Assembly: GCA_959605945.1 (NCBI GenBank)
Contig: CAUHGY010000069.1
Location: forward strand, 1 to 9,973
Origin: an uncultured Clostridia bacterium
Lineage (GTDB): Bacteria > Bacillota > Clostridia > Christensenellales > Borkfalkiaceae
Reading direction: 5' to 3'
Length of the DNA stretch: 9,973 bases
Below the pieces are notes generated by a model that was given only the letters and a program-made list of their open reading frames with translations, was not told the DNA's origin and did not search any database. Shown here one piece after another: positions 1 to 6,466 of the stretch. A program made the position numbers and the translations under genes. The number at the start of each line of letters is the position of its first letter. The first letter of the stretch is position 1.

Positions 1-30
1 ACGCGATGCCGCGTGCGGAGCGGGGGAGAT

Positions 31-119
31 TTTTATAATATTATCAATGTAAGATCGCAGTTTAAAATTCCTGTCTTTTATAATATTATAACGTAAAATT
101 GCAGTTTAAAATTCTTGTT
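31..119. repeat. Two-copy tandem repeat, about 45 bp period
   Basis: Copy A (31-75) and copy B (76-119) both begin TTTTATAATATTAT and share the later block GCAGTTTAAAATTC. By eye they differ by about five substitutions and one single-base indel. The repeat is AT-rich, while the 30 bases before it are GC-rich. Plus frame 1 is open from the window edge to a TAA at 94-96 and runs through copy A, and 45 is a multiple of three, so the repeat may lie in the tail of a gene beginning upstream. It could equally be intergenic: each copy carries a TATAAT-like core. Function unknown. Confidence 0.7.
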
Positions 120-374
120 TTTTTTGTTGTCGCAAGATCGAAAACAGACTATAGGACATCGTGCGGATGTGAAATATCAGTTCGGCGCCGCGGCGAAACT
201 TTTCGGCTTGCAGGAGAAAATATATTAAGAGAGCGAAGGCGCCGTTTAACGGCCGGTTGCTTTCCGGCATAAAACTTGCCTTTGCGCATGCTGCAACATA
301 AAAACCAAGCGGTGCGCGACAGCGAAAACGGTTATCGGAAGTCTTATGTTTTTACAGATGATTTGCCCATTCGC
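120..374. other. Gene-poor interval downstream of the alarmone synthetase
   Basis: No convincing coding region on either strand. GC-rich dyads are visible: GCCGT-TTA-ACGGC at 241-253 and GCCGG-N7-CCGGC at 252-268, which overlap and so are mutually exclusive. Neither is followed by a clear T tract in either direction, so I do not call a terminator for the minus-strand gene. A weak promoter-like pair (TTGTCG, 17 bp, TATAGG) lies near 128-157 on the plus strand with no ORF behind it. Confidence 0.4.
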
Positions 375-1064
375 TCATTTGTCTTTATCCAGCATTATTA
401 TATCGCGGATTTTTTGCATTTTGGCGTCGAGTTCGGCGCTTTTTTCGGCACAGTCTTTGAGTTCGGAGTTGATTTTGGCAAGAGTGTTGTCGTCAACGTC
501 TTTTTTGTAGCGCATATGGTGTTCGAGGTTTGCCCAGAATTCCATGGCTATCGTACGCAGCTGCACTTCTACCGCCATGTTTTTCTTTTCGTTTTGCAAA
601 AAAATGGGTATTTTGACAATGAGATGCAGACTTCTGTAGCCGTTGGGTTTGGGGTTCTTGATATAATCTTTGCGCGCAATGATCTCTATATCGTCCTGTT
701 TTTCGAGACAGTCTGCCAGCATATAAATGTCGTCGGTGAAAGAGCATATTATGCGTATACCTGCGACGTCGAAAATATTTTCTTCCACCGAGCGCATGTT
801 GACCGGCAGATGTTTGCGTTCGAGTTTTTCGGCAATGCTTCTGAATGTTTTTATTCTTGTTTTAATGCTTTGAATGGGGTTTCTGTCGTTGACGGCGGAA
901 AACTGTTCGTCGAGCACTTTGAACTTGGTTTCCATTTCCATCAGGGCGCACCTGTAATATGCCATAAGCATTCTGTTGTTTTCAAAAATTTTTTGCAGAT
1001 CCTGCGTAGAGGCTTTGCTTAAAAAGTCAATGATTTCGGCGGGCAGAGAGTTTTTTTCGTTCAT
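375..1064 (-). CDS. Small alarmone synthetase, RelA/SpoT nucleotidyltransferase domain (RelQ/YjbM type)
   Basis: Transfers pyrophosphate from ATP to the 3'-OH of GDP/GTP to make (p)ppGpp; cytosolic. The 229-aa product is a synthetase domain alone, with no HD hydrolase, TGS or ACT domain, matching small alarmone synthetases (about 210-230 aa). Visible motifs: a basic SIKTRIKT segment (residues 66-73, nucleotide binding); IFDVAGIRIICSF (97-109) with the metal-binding Asp99; a Lys-rich GDP-side loop ending PNGYRSLH (140-147) with the ring-stacking Tyr143; and EVQLRT (166-171) with the catalytic-site Glu166, followed by EFWANLEHHMRYK. The tail from about 195 is helical and charged, as in tetrameric RelQ proteins. 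Start chosen at ATG 1064 because AAAGG (complement of 1073-1077) lies 8 bases upstream and a strong promoter precedes it. RelQ is inferred over RelP from general architecture only. Confidence 0.92.
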   Translation of the reverse strand: MNEKNSLPAEIIDFLSKASTQDLQKIFENNRMLMAYYRCALMEMETKFKVLDEQFSAVNDRNPIQSIKTRIKTFRSIAEKLERKHLPVNMRSVEENIFDVAGIRIICSFTDDIYMLADCLEKQDDIEIIARKDYIKNPKPNGYRSLHLIVKIPIFLQNEKKNMAVEVQLRTIAMEFWANLEHHMRYKKDVDDNTLAKINSELKDCAEKSAELDAKMQKIRDIIMLDKDK

Positions 1065-1087
1065 AATATTTACCTTTGTATTAAATT

Positions 1088-1106
1088 AATGCGCATAATA
1101 CGCATT
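1088..1106. promoter_or_regulatory. Inverted repeat in the alarmone synthetase 5' leader
   Basis: AATGCG (1088-1093), 7-base spacer, CGCATT (1101-1106), a perfect 6-bp dyad just downstream of the predicted start site of the minus-strand gene. The position suits a repressor operator or a 5' UTR hairpin; the sequence does not say which. Confidence 0.4.
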
Positions 1107-1118
1107 GTTTGCAGAAAA

Positions 1119-1147
1119 AGTATATATCCGAAAAATAATTATGTCAA
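1119..1147 (-). promoter_or_regulatory. Sigma-A-type promoter for the alarmone synthetase
   Basis: Read on the minus strand: TTGACA (1147-1142), 17-base spacer, TATACT (1124-1119), a near-perfect housekeeping promoter. Predicted start is near 1112, giving a leader of about 48 nt before ATG 1064. Confidence 0.8.
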
Positions 1148-1154
1148 ACAAATC

Positions 1155-1195
1155 CTTAAAAGTTGCTTGAAAAGCGTCAACTCATGCTTTTTAAG
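1155..1195. repeat. Nested inverted repeat in the divergent promoter region
   Basis: Outer arms CTTAAAA (1155-1161) and TTTTAAG (1189-1195) enclose inner arms GTTG (1162-1165) and CAAC (1178-1181). It lies just upstream of the minus-strand -35 box and upstream of the candidate plus-strand promoter, so it could be a regulator site or a transcript hairpin. No ORF here is credible. Confidence 0.4.
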
Positions 1196-1231
1196 CCACG
1201 GTGCTGTTTTAAAAAACTTTTCGGGAAACGG

Positions 1232-1260
1232 TTGTCTTTTTTTATTTGTTGTGGTAAAAT
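1232..1260 (+). promoter_or_regulatory. Candidate promoter for the uracil permease/upp operon
   Basis: TTGTCT (1232-1237), 17-base spacer, TAAAAT (1255-1260). This is the best promoter match upstream of the permease and predicts a long leader of about 260 nt (about 1267-1529). A weaker TTGACG at 1416 has no good -10 partner. Confidence 0.45.
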
Positions 1261-1339
1261 ACAAAACGGAAAATCAAAGGGGGGTGCGGCGCCGGTATGC
1301 GTAACAGTGCAGATATCGTTCTTGTAAAAATCGAAGGCG

Positions 1340-1368
1340 GCGTCAGGGGCGCTTTTTATCTTTTTTTT
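1340..1368 (+). terminator. Attenuator-like hairpin with T tract in the uracil operon leader
   Basis: GCGTC (1340-1344), AGG loop, GGCGC (1348-1352, one G-U pair), then TTTTTATCTTTTTTTT to 1368. The stem is short (5-6 bp) but the T tract is excellent. An upstream GGCGCCG block near 1287-1294 could pair with CGGCGTC in the left arm, giving an alternative fold. No PyrR-binding consensus was recognised. Confidence 0.4.
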
Positions 1369-1400
1369 AAAAACGATTGTTTTCGGTCCGAAGTATTTCG

Positions 1401-1429
1401 GGCTTCTTTTTTAAATTGACGAAGAAGCC
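1401..1429 (+). promoter_or_regulatory. Stem-loop in the uracil operon leader
   Basis: GGCTTCTT (1401-1408) pairs perfectly with AAGAAGCC (1422-1429) across a 13-nt loop. There is no T tract after it, so it is not a classical terminator; it may be a leader structure. Confidence 0.45.
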
Positions 1430-1457
1430 GCTCCCGTGATTAAGAAATTCGGTTTAT

Positions 1458-1476
1458 TCTGTCGTTTTTCGACAGA
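1458..1476 (+). promoter_or_regulatory. Short perfect hairpin TCTGTCG-T5-CGACAGA before the permease gene
   Basis: Seven-bp perfect dyad with a five-T spacer, about 50 bases before the permease start. It may be a regulator operator or an RNA hairpin; unassigned. Confidence 0.4.
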
Positions 1477-1529
1477 TAACAATTCAAAAACGCAAATGAG
1501 AAATATAAATTACAATTCGGAGGTCACAA

Positions 1530-3011
1530 ATGAACAACAACGGTTTAGTTTATGACGTAAATCAGAAACCGCCTTTCGGTAAAAATCTGGTTTACGCCTT
1601 TCAGCAGCTTCTTGCCATAATAGCGGCAACGGTTCTCGTTCCGATTCTGGTAGATCCGGAATTTGAATATTTGAGCCAGGCGTCTGCGCTTATCGGGGCA
1701 GGCGTGGGCACGATTATTTATCTGCTGTTTACAAAATTTAAAAGTCCCGTGTTTTTGGGAAGTTCTTTTGCTTTCATTTCGCCGCTTTTCACAGGCGTTG
1801 CTTACGGCTATCTCGGCATCATTCTCGGTTCGCTGTTTGCCGGGCTTGTTTATATCATCATCGCCGTTATAATCAAATTTGTCGGCAGCGGGTGGATAAC
1901 CAAACTTATGCCTCCCGTAATAATCGGGCCCACCGTCGCGCTTATAGGTTTGAGTCTTGCCGGATCTGCCATGAACAACGTGATGAATATTTCCGGCAGT
2001 ACGGGAAACTATAATTTGATACATATCGTCATAGGAATTGTGACCTTCCTTGTGACCGTGCTTGTTTCCGTAAAGGGAAGCAAGGGGTTGAAACTGATTC
2101 CTTTCGTTATCGGAGTAGCCGCAGGATACGTGCTTGCGGTAATTGTTACGCTTATCGGATATAACGCTTTCGGCAGCGAATATTGTAAAATAGTGAATTT
2201 CGACGCCTTTGCCGCGGTTGCCGATTTTGGCAACTGGCTTCCGAATATAACTTTCGTGGGAGCTATAAAAGAACTTACGAGCGGTGAAATTCTGCTCGAC
2301 GGCGCCGGGGTGATTTCCATTCTGCTGGCGTTTGCGCCCGTGGCTTTGGTGGTGTTTGCAGAACACGTTGCCGACCATAAAAACATAAGCTCGATAATAA
2401 AAAGAGAACTGCTTGAAGATCCCGGTCTGCACAGAACGCTGCTCGGCGACGGCGTCGGTTCGATAGGCGGCGCGCTTATGGGCGGCTGTCCCAATACTAC
2501 TTACGGAGAAAGCGTCGGCTGTGTGGCCATAACCAGAAACGCGTCTGTGTGGACGATTTTCACTACGGCGATTATGTGCATAGTGCTTGCCTTCATTTAT
2601 CCGGTAATGGTGTTCATAGAAAGCATTCCCGGTTGCGTCGTCGGGGGGATAAGCATTGCTCTTTACGGATTTATCGCGGTGTCGGGCCTCAGAATGTTCA
2701 AACACGTAGATCTCGACAATTCAAAAAATCTCTTTGTCGTCGCGGCGATAATGGTGACGGGTCTCGGCGGACTGGTTCTCAATTTCGGCGGCACGTTCGA
2801 TGCGCCCATGGTGCAGATATCCAGCATAGCGAGCGCGCTTATTCTCGGTATAATCGTAAATCTCATTCTTAAACCCGGGAAAGCCGAGGTCAGAAAGGAA
2901 GTTACTTACGATACAGAGACGGAAGACACCATGTTCGGAGTGGTGCAGAGCGATAAGCCCAAATCCGAAGAATCCGATCGCACAGAAGAAAATAACGTCA
3001 AAGAAGAGTAA
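1530..3011 (+). CDS. uraA: Uracil permease, NCS2 (uracil-xanthine permease) family
   Basis: Imports uracil across the cytoplasmic membrane, in the characterised family member by proton symport. The 493-aa protein is strongly hydrophobic with NCS2 hallmarks: N-terminal FQQLLAIIAATVLVPIL (24-40); the AEHVADH segment (277-283), whose Glu278 matches the substrate-binding Glu241 of E. coli UraA; RELLEDPGLHRTLLGDG (292-308); and PNTTYGESVG (321-330), whose Glu327 matches Glu290. UraA His245 falls on Asp282 here, a change I believe is common in Firmicutes homologues. A polar acidic tail of about 40 residues (452-493) extends beyond the usual end. Start fixed by GGAGGT (1519-1524) 5 bases before ATG. 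The upp gene follows after 12 bases, so the two form a uracil uptake/salvage operon. Xanthine specificity is unlikely given that neighbour. Confidence 0.93.
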   Translation: MNNNGLVYDVNQKPPFGKNLVYAFQQLLAIIAATVLVPILVDPEFEYLSQASALIGAGVGTIIYLLFTKFKSPVFLGSSFAFISPLFTGVAYGYLGIILGSLFAGLVYIIIAVIIKFVGSGWITKLMPPVIIGPTVALIGLSLAGSAMNNVMNISGSTGNYNLIHIVIGIVTFLVTVLVSVKGSKGLKLIPFVIGVAAGYVLAVIVTLIGYNAFGSEYCKIVNFDAFAAVADFGNWLPNITFVGAIKELTSGEILLDGAGVISILLAFAPVALVVFAEHVADHKNISSIIKRELLEDPGLHRTLLGDGVGSIGGALMGGCPNTTYGESVGCVAITRNASVWTIFTTAIMCIVLAFIYPVMVFIESIPGCVVGGISIALYGFIAVSGLRMFKHVDLDNSKNLFVVAAIMVTGLGGLVLNFGGTFDAPMVQISSIASALILGIIVNLILKPGKAEVRKEVTYDTETEDTMFGVVQSDKPKSEESDRTEENNVKEE

Positions 3012-3023
3012 GGGGGATTAACC

Positions 3024-3662
3024 ATGAAAAAATATGACAACGTAACTATTCTGGATCATCCGCTTATACGTCATAAACTTGCTATAATACGCGATAAAAA
3101 CACCAATACCAAGCAGTTCCGCGAAATAGTCGAAGAAATCGCCACATTGATGGCTTACGAGAGCTTCAAAGACGTTCCGACACAAGAAATAGAAGTCGAA
3201 ACGCCGCTTGAAAAAACTGTTCAGACGGTCGTCAAAGAAAACTCGATCGCAATCGTTCCCATCCTGCGTGCGGGGCTGGGCATGGTCAACGGAATTCTCA
3301 CCCTTTTCCCGGCGGCGAAGGTCGGTCATATAGGGCTTTACCGTGACGAAGAGACGCTTTTGCCGCAGGAATATTACTGTAAACTTCCCGCGGGGATAGA
3401 GGACAAGGTTGTGATGATCGTAGATCCGATGCTTGCAACCGGCGGAAGCGCAACCGACGCCATTTCCATGTTGAAAAAACGCGGCTGCAAAAAAATCAAG
3501 CTGATGTCCATCATCGCGGCGCCGCAAGGCGTTGCCAAAGTCGCGGAAACCCATCCCGACGTCGAAGTATATGTGGCGATGCTCGATCGCGATCTGAACG
3601 AAAACGGATATATTCTTCCGGGCCTCGGCGATGCCGGGGACAGGATTTTCGGCACTAAATAA
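3024..3662 (+). CDS. upp: Uracil phosphoribosyltransferase
   Basis: Cytosolic pyrimidine-salvage enzyme: uracil + PRPP gives UMP + pyrophosphate. The 212-aa length is typical (about 208-212). Motifs seen: ILDHPLIRHKLAIIRD (9-24), VPILRAGLGM (78-87), the PRPP-binding loop VDPMLATGGSA (133-143) and the C-terminal uracil-binding segment PGLGDAGDRIFGTK (199-212). The ribosome binding site AGGGGGA begins on the last base of the permease stop codon (3011) with good spacing to ATG 3024, so the genes are co-transcribed and probably translationally coupled. The enzyme traps uracil brought in by the permease. No unusual residues noticed. Confidence 0.97.
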   Translation: MKKYDNVTILDHPLIRHKLAIIRDKNTNTKQFREIVEEIATLMAYESFKDVPTQEIEVETPLEKTVQTVVKENSIAIVPILRAGLGMVNGILTLFPAAKVGHIGLYRDEETLLPQEYYCKLPAGIEDKVVMIVDPMLATGGSATDAISMLKKRGCKKIKLMSIIAAPQGVAKVAETHPDVEVYVAMLDRDLNENGYILPGLGDAGDRIFGTK

Positions 3663-3721
3663 TTTTACGGACTTTTGAAGATCGTAAAAAGGAGGGCAGA
3701 ACTTTTTGCGGCGGGTCCGCA
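3663..3721 (+). other. Hairpins in the upp 3' region
   Basis: TTTTACG (3663-3669) pairs perfectly with CGTAAAA (3683-3689) directly after the upp stop, and TGCGG-N5-CCGCA lies at 3707-3721. A strong Shine-Dalgarno-like AAAAAGGAGG sits at 3685-3694 with no sensible ORF behind it. These may be 3' UTR structures ahead of the terminator at 3770. Confidence 0.35.
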
Positions 3722-3749
3722 GTAAACGGATTTTTATATAAGAATAATG

Positions 3750-3770
3750 GCACGGCATGAGGAGCCGTGC
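3750..3770 (+). other. Hairpin directly upstream of the operon terminator
   Basis: GCACGGC (3750-3756), 7-nt loop, GCCGTGC (3764-3770), a perfect 7-bp stem. Its last base is the first base of the next stem, so the hairpins stack or compete at one base pair. The A7 tract after GTC suggests it could terminate minus-strand transcription. Confidence 0.55.
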
Positions 3771-3820
3771 GTCAAAAAAACCGAGGGCGAATCACTTCTT
3801 CCCCGGTTTTTTTGACGTTT
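3770..3820. terminator. Strong bidirectional rho-independent terminator after upp
   Basis: CGTCAAAAAAACCG (3770-3783) pairs perfectly over 14 bp with CGGTTTTTTTGACG (3804-3817), extended by GGG/CCC past a bulged A. The loop is 13 nt and the T-rich continuation is TTTGTTTTTTG. The A tract on the left arm makes it work in either orientation. Confidence 0.85.
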
Positions 3821-3833
3821 GTTTTTTGTGAGC

Positions 3834-3957
3834 TTGCATTTGCGACGTAAAAGTTGTATCATATAACCTGATGAACGGCCTTAATTTGGCGCAGAAACAG
3901 CGCGGCAATATGCGACCGTGCGGGAACGCAAAACGACTTAAAGCGTTGTTAAATTAA
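3834..3957 (+). CDS. Doubtful 28-codon ORF behind a promoter-like sequence
   Basis: TTGCAT (3834-3839), 17 bases, TATCAT (3857-3862) predicts a start within a base or two of ATG 3871, which opens a 28-aa frame (begins MNGLNLAQKQRG, ends KRLKALLN) stopping at TAA 3955-3957. There is no Shine-Dalgarno, so it would need leaderless translation, unusual in this group. It lies in the 396-base gap between upp and the PAP2 gene, and only the ORF part (3871-3957) is coding. Probably chance. Confidence 0.15.
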
Positions 3958-4005
3958 TTTTTTACTGTCTGACAAGAGAGGTAATTGCGTTTTCCGCGTT
4001 TGTTT

Positions 4006-4034
4006 TTGTGCTGCTGCGACATAATTATTATAGT
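4006..4034 (+). promoter_or_regulatory. Candidate promoter for the PAP2 gene
   Basis: TTGTGC (4006-4011), 17 bases, TATAGT (4029-4034), 25 bases before the start codon. The gene sits behind the upp terminator and needs its own promoter. Moderate match. Confidence 0.45.
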
Positions 4035-4058
4035 ATAACGTAAAGGAGAATATTTTAT

Positions 4059-4721
4059 ATGACGGCTGCGGCGGAGTGGTTAAATTCATTTTTCGGCGCG
4101 TTTGACGGCGCACTGCTTTCGGCTTATCACGGTGCGGCAACGGCTGCAAGCGCGTTTTTGACGCCGCTTATGGTTTTTATAAGTTATTTCGGATGGAAAG
4201 GGTTGTTTCCGGTGCTTCTTTCGGTATGTCTGCTGCTTTTTAAAAGGACGCGTAAAGCAGGGCTTTCTTCTCTTCTGGCGATCGGAATAGGCGCTCTTTT
4301 ATGCAACGTTCTCCTTAAACCGCTTATAGCGCGCCCGAGACCTTACACTGTTTCGCCGTATGAAGAATGGTGGCATTTTGTCGGATCGCATGCCGAAAAA
4401 GATATGTCTTTTCCTTCGGGACACGTAAATGTGATAACCGCGATGTCTGTCGGGATATTTTTGGCGTCGCGCAATAAAAAATATTGCTGGCCGATTTTCT
4501 TTGCGCCGGTGATAATGGCGGTTTCGCGCAATTATCTTATGGTTCATTATCCGTCGGACGTTCTTTTCGGAATGGTTACGGGCTCGGTTTCTGCGGCGAT
4601 TTCTTATCTTGCCATTCATTTTTCTTATCGGGCGATAGAAAAACATTCGCAAAAGAGTTTTTGTGCTTTTGTTCTCAATGCCGATGTCGCAAACCTTTTT
4701 AAAAGACGAAAAAAAGACTGA
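4059..4721 (+). CDS. PAP2-family membrane phosphatase
   Basis: Integral-membrane acid phosphatase of the type-2 phosphatidic acid phosphatase superfamily, whose members dephosphorylate lipid phosphates such as undecaprenyl pyrophosphate, phosphatidic acid or phosphatidylglycerol phosphate at the outer membrane face. All three catalytic motifs are present: KPLIARPRP (87-95, K-X6-RP), PSGH (119-122, catalytic His122) and SRNYLMVHYPSD (156-167, nucleophile His163 and Asp167). Hydrophobic segments lie at about 31-61, 70-90, 124-137, 143-155 and 168-187, with a basic C-terminus (KRRKKD). At 220 aa it is a normal length for a BcrC/PgpB-like protein. AAAGGAG (4042-4048) supports the start, with a slightly long 10-base spacing. 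It is transcribed alone. The substrate cannot be decided; undecaprenyl pyrophosphate recycling (bacitracin resistance) is one possibility. Confidence 0.92.
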   Translation: MTAAAEWLNSFFGAFDGALLSAYHGAATAASAFLTPLMVFISYFGWKGLFPVLLSVCLLLFKRTRKAGLSSLLAIGIGALLCNVLLKPLIARPRPYTVSPYEEWWHFVGSHAEKDMSFPSGHVNVITAMSVGIFLASRNKKYCWPIFFAPVIMAVSRNYLMVHYPSDVLFGMVTGSVSAAISYLAIHFSYRAIEKHSQKSFCAFVLNADVANLFKRRKKD

Positions 4722-4752
4722 ATTTATGAAGGCGTCAATTCGGGTTCGGACT

Positions 4753-4800
4753 CATGGAAATTTTAATTTTCATGCAGGCAAAACAGGCTTGCGTGTTTTT
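4753..4800 (+). terminator. Hairpins and probable terminator after the PAP2 gene
   Basis: An AT-rich dyad at 4753-4774 (CATG-ended arms) is followed by GCAGGC (4774-4779), a 7-nt loop and GCTTGC (4787-4792, one G-U pair), then GTGTTTTT. The T tract runs into the -35 box of the next promoter, so termination and re-initiation are back to back. The stem is weak. Confidence 0.5.
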
Positions 4801-4827
4801 GACAAAGTTTTTCCGGAGTGATATAAT
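4799..4827 (+). promoter_or_regulatory. Consensus promoter for the CLC transporter/GNAT operon
   Basis: TTGACA (4799-4804), exactly 17 bases, TATAAT (4822-4827): both hexamers perfect. Predicted start is near 4834, giving a leader of about 50 nt. No riboswitch fold was recognised in it, including the fluoride (crcB) type. Confidence 0.85.
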
Positions 4828-4885
4828 ATTTCAGGTTTCGGCATTTTGATCGGTTACGGGCGGTAATAATTTTCAGGGAGAGAGT

Positions 4886-6466
4886 ATGCCAAAGAAAAAC
4901 GGAGACAGTTACTTTAAGAATACATTTCTGCCTTGCGTGGCAAGCGGATTTGCCGTGGGGCTGATTGCCGGAACGGCAGTTTTCTTTTTTAAATTAGCGG
5001 CAGACTTTCTGTCTGACAGTTCGGCGGAAATATATGCATTTTTCCGTTCCGAGCCTGCGTTTATTCCCTTGCTTTTCGCGGGGCTGACCGCGATTGCGGC
5101 GGCGGAGTTTTTCTTACAGAAATTTGCGCCGGAAACGCGCGGCGGCGGAATTCCTCGCAGCGTGGGAGTAATCCGCGGGGTGCTGACTTTTCGCTGGCTC
5201 AGAACGGCGGTGGGCGCCGTGTTCAATTCGTTTCTGAGCTTTTTTGCGGGGCTCCCGCTCGGAACGGAAGGCACTTCCGTTCTGTTAGGCTGTTCGCTCG
5301 GCGCGGGAACGGCTTCGCTGCCGCTTGCAAAACGCAATTTTTCCAAATACATGATGACCAGCGGTGCGTGCGCGGCTTTCACGGTAGCCACGGGGGCGAC
5401 TCTTTCGGGTATTATATTTTCGGTTGAAGAAACGCACAAACGCATAACGCCCACGATAATGCTTGCGACGATCTCTGCAGTGCTTTCGGCGGTGCTCGTT
5501 TCGCGCCTGCTTTCCGAAGCGCTCGGAATAACTGCATCTCCGCTGTTTTCTTCGCCGTGGGAGACGCTGCGCTCTCCGGCGCTCAAAGAGATTTGGGCGG
5601 TTATTCTGGCGGGAATTTTCACGGGAGTTCTCGCCGCCGGTTTCTGCCGTCTGACCGAAGTTTTTTCACGGCTGTTCGACGGTACTAAATCCTTGAAAAT
5701 AAGGTTTATAAGATTTGTTGCGCTTTTCTGGCTGGTCGGTATTGCCGGTTTTTTTCTCGAAGGCGTCCTTTACGGCGGGCACGGTCTGATTGAAAAAATG
5801 TTTTCGCAGAGCATGAGCGCGGGAGATATTGCCCTAACGCTGGCGGTCAGATTTTTGCTGATAGCGCTGTGTTCGGCGGTAGGGGCGTCCGGCGGGCTTT
5901 TTATTCCCATGCTGTCGCTCGGAGCGCTTACGGGTGCGCTGTCTGCCGAACTTTTTTTGCTCATTGGCATTTCCGAAGAGACCGTACCGTTCATAATTCT
6001 TGCCTGCACGGTGTCGTTCATGGCGGCAAGCACAAAAGCTCCCATAACGGCACTGGCCTTCGCGCTGGAAGCCACATGGCGTTTTACGAGTCTTTTTTAT
6101 ATGGCGATTACCGTGTTTACTGCGTACTTCGTCACCGAACTTACGCGCACGGAATCGGCTTACGATTATATGCTGGAACGAATGGTAAAGCGCCAGTCGG
6201 AAAATAAAGAGTTTACATATAAAGAAATTTCCGTACGCGTTACGGCCGGGTGTTTTGCGGAAGGCAAAACCGTTTCCGATCTGCTGCTTTCGGCAAACTT
6301 GGCAGTGCAGAAAAATCTTCCTTTCGATGACGGGAAAGAGGTTTTTCTCGGCAACGAAAGGCGGCTTAAAGAGGGCGACGTTCTGGTGTTCACCGCACTG
6401 ACAAGCGACGAAAACGCGGTCAGAGCCGAACTTGAAAATTATTTCGGAAAACAGGAGAATCTATGA
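4886..6466 (+). CDS. CLC-family anion channel/transporter with C-terminal TrkA-C-like domain
   Basis: Membrane protein of the CLC superfamily (typically Cl-/H+ exchange); 526 aa. Helical core is about 15-430: a GGGIP loop (86-90) in place of GSGIP; GTEGT (126-130) in place of GREGP, keeping the gating Glu128; SVEETHKR (179-186) with the inner acidic pair; GGLFIPMLSLG (336-346) with the anion-binding Phe339; and Tyr426 in SAYDYMLER, matching central Tyr445 of E. coli CLC. Residues about 441-520 form a soluble region like an RCK/TrkA-C regulatory domain, as in many Firmicutes CLCs. The chloride-coordinating Ser is Gly87 here, so anion preference may differ. Start is supported by GGGAG (4876-4880). 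The last codons overlap the acetyltransferase start (ATGA). Chloride is the default substrate; fluoride or nitrate cannot be excluded. Confidence 0.9.
   Translation: MPKKNGDSYFKNTFLPCVASGFAVGLIAGTAVFFFKLAADFLSDSSAEIYAFFRSEPAFIPLLFAGLTAIAAAEFFLQKFAPETRGGGIPRSVGVIRGVLTFRWLRTAVGAVFNSFLSFFAGLPLGTEGTSVLLGCSLGAGTASLPLAKRNFSKYMMTSGACAAFTVATGATLSGIIFSVEETHKRITPTIMLATISAVLSAVLVSRLLSEALGITASPLFSSPWETLRSPALKEIWAVILAGIFTGVLAAGFCRLTEVFSRLFDGTKSLKIRFIRFVALFWLVGIAGFFLEGVLYGGHGLIEKMFSQSMSAGDIALTLAVRFLLIALCSAVGASGGLFIPMLSLGALTGALSAELFLLIGISEETVPFIILACTVSFMAASTKAPITALAFALEATWRFTSLFYMAITVFTAYFVTELTRTESAYDYMLERMVKRQSENKEFTYKEISVRVTAGCFAEGKTVSDLLLSANLAVQKNLPFDDGKEVFLGNERRLKEGDVLVFTALTSDENAVRAELENYFGKQENL

Noticed and set aside
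276..1022. 248-aa plus-strand ORF
   Set aside because: Antisense to the alarmone synthetase, whose conserved motifs are clear on the minus strand; low-complexity Phe/Val/His-rich translation with no ribosome binding site.
1089..1304. 71-aa plus-strand ORF in the divergent promoter region
   Set aside because: No Shine-Dalgarno, covers the promoters and an inverted repeat, and has a composition unlike a protein.
1545..2705. 386-aa minus-strand ORF
   Set aside because: Shadow of the uracil permease; its translation has no recognisable domain.
3018..3758. 246-aa minus-strand ORF
   Set aside because: Antisense shadow of upp.
4828..4885. Fluoride riboswitch upstream of the CLC gene
   Set aside because: The roughly 50-nt leader shows none of the conserved crcB-motif blocks and is too short for a typical element with an expression platform.
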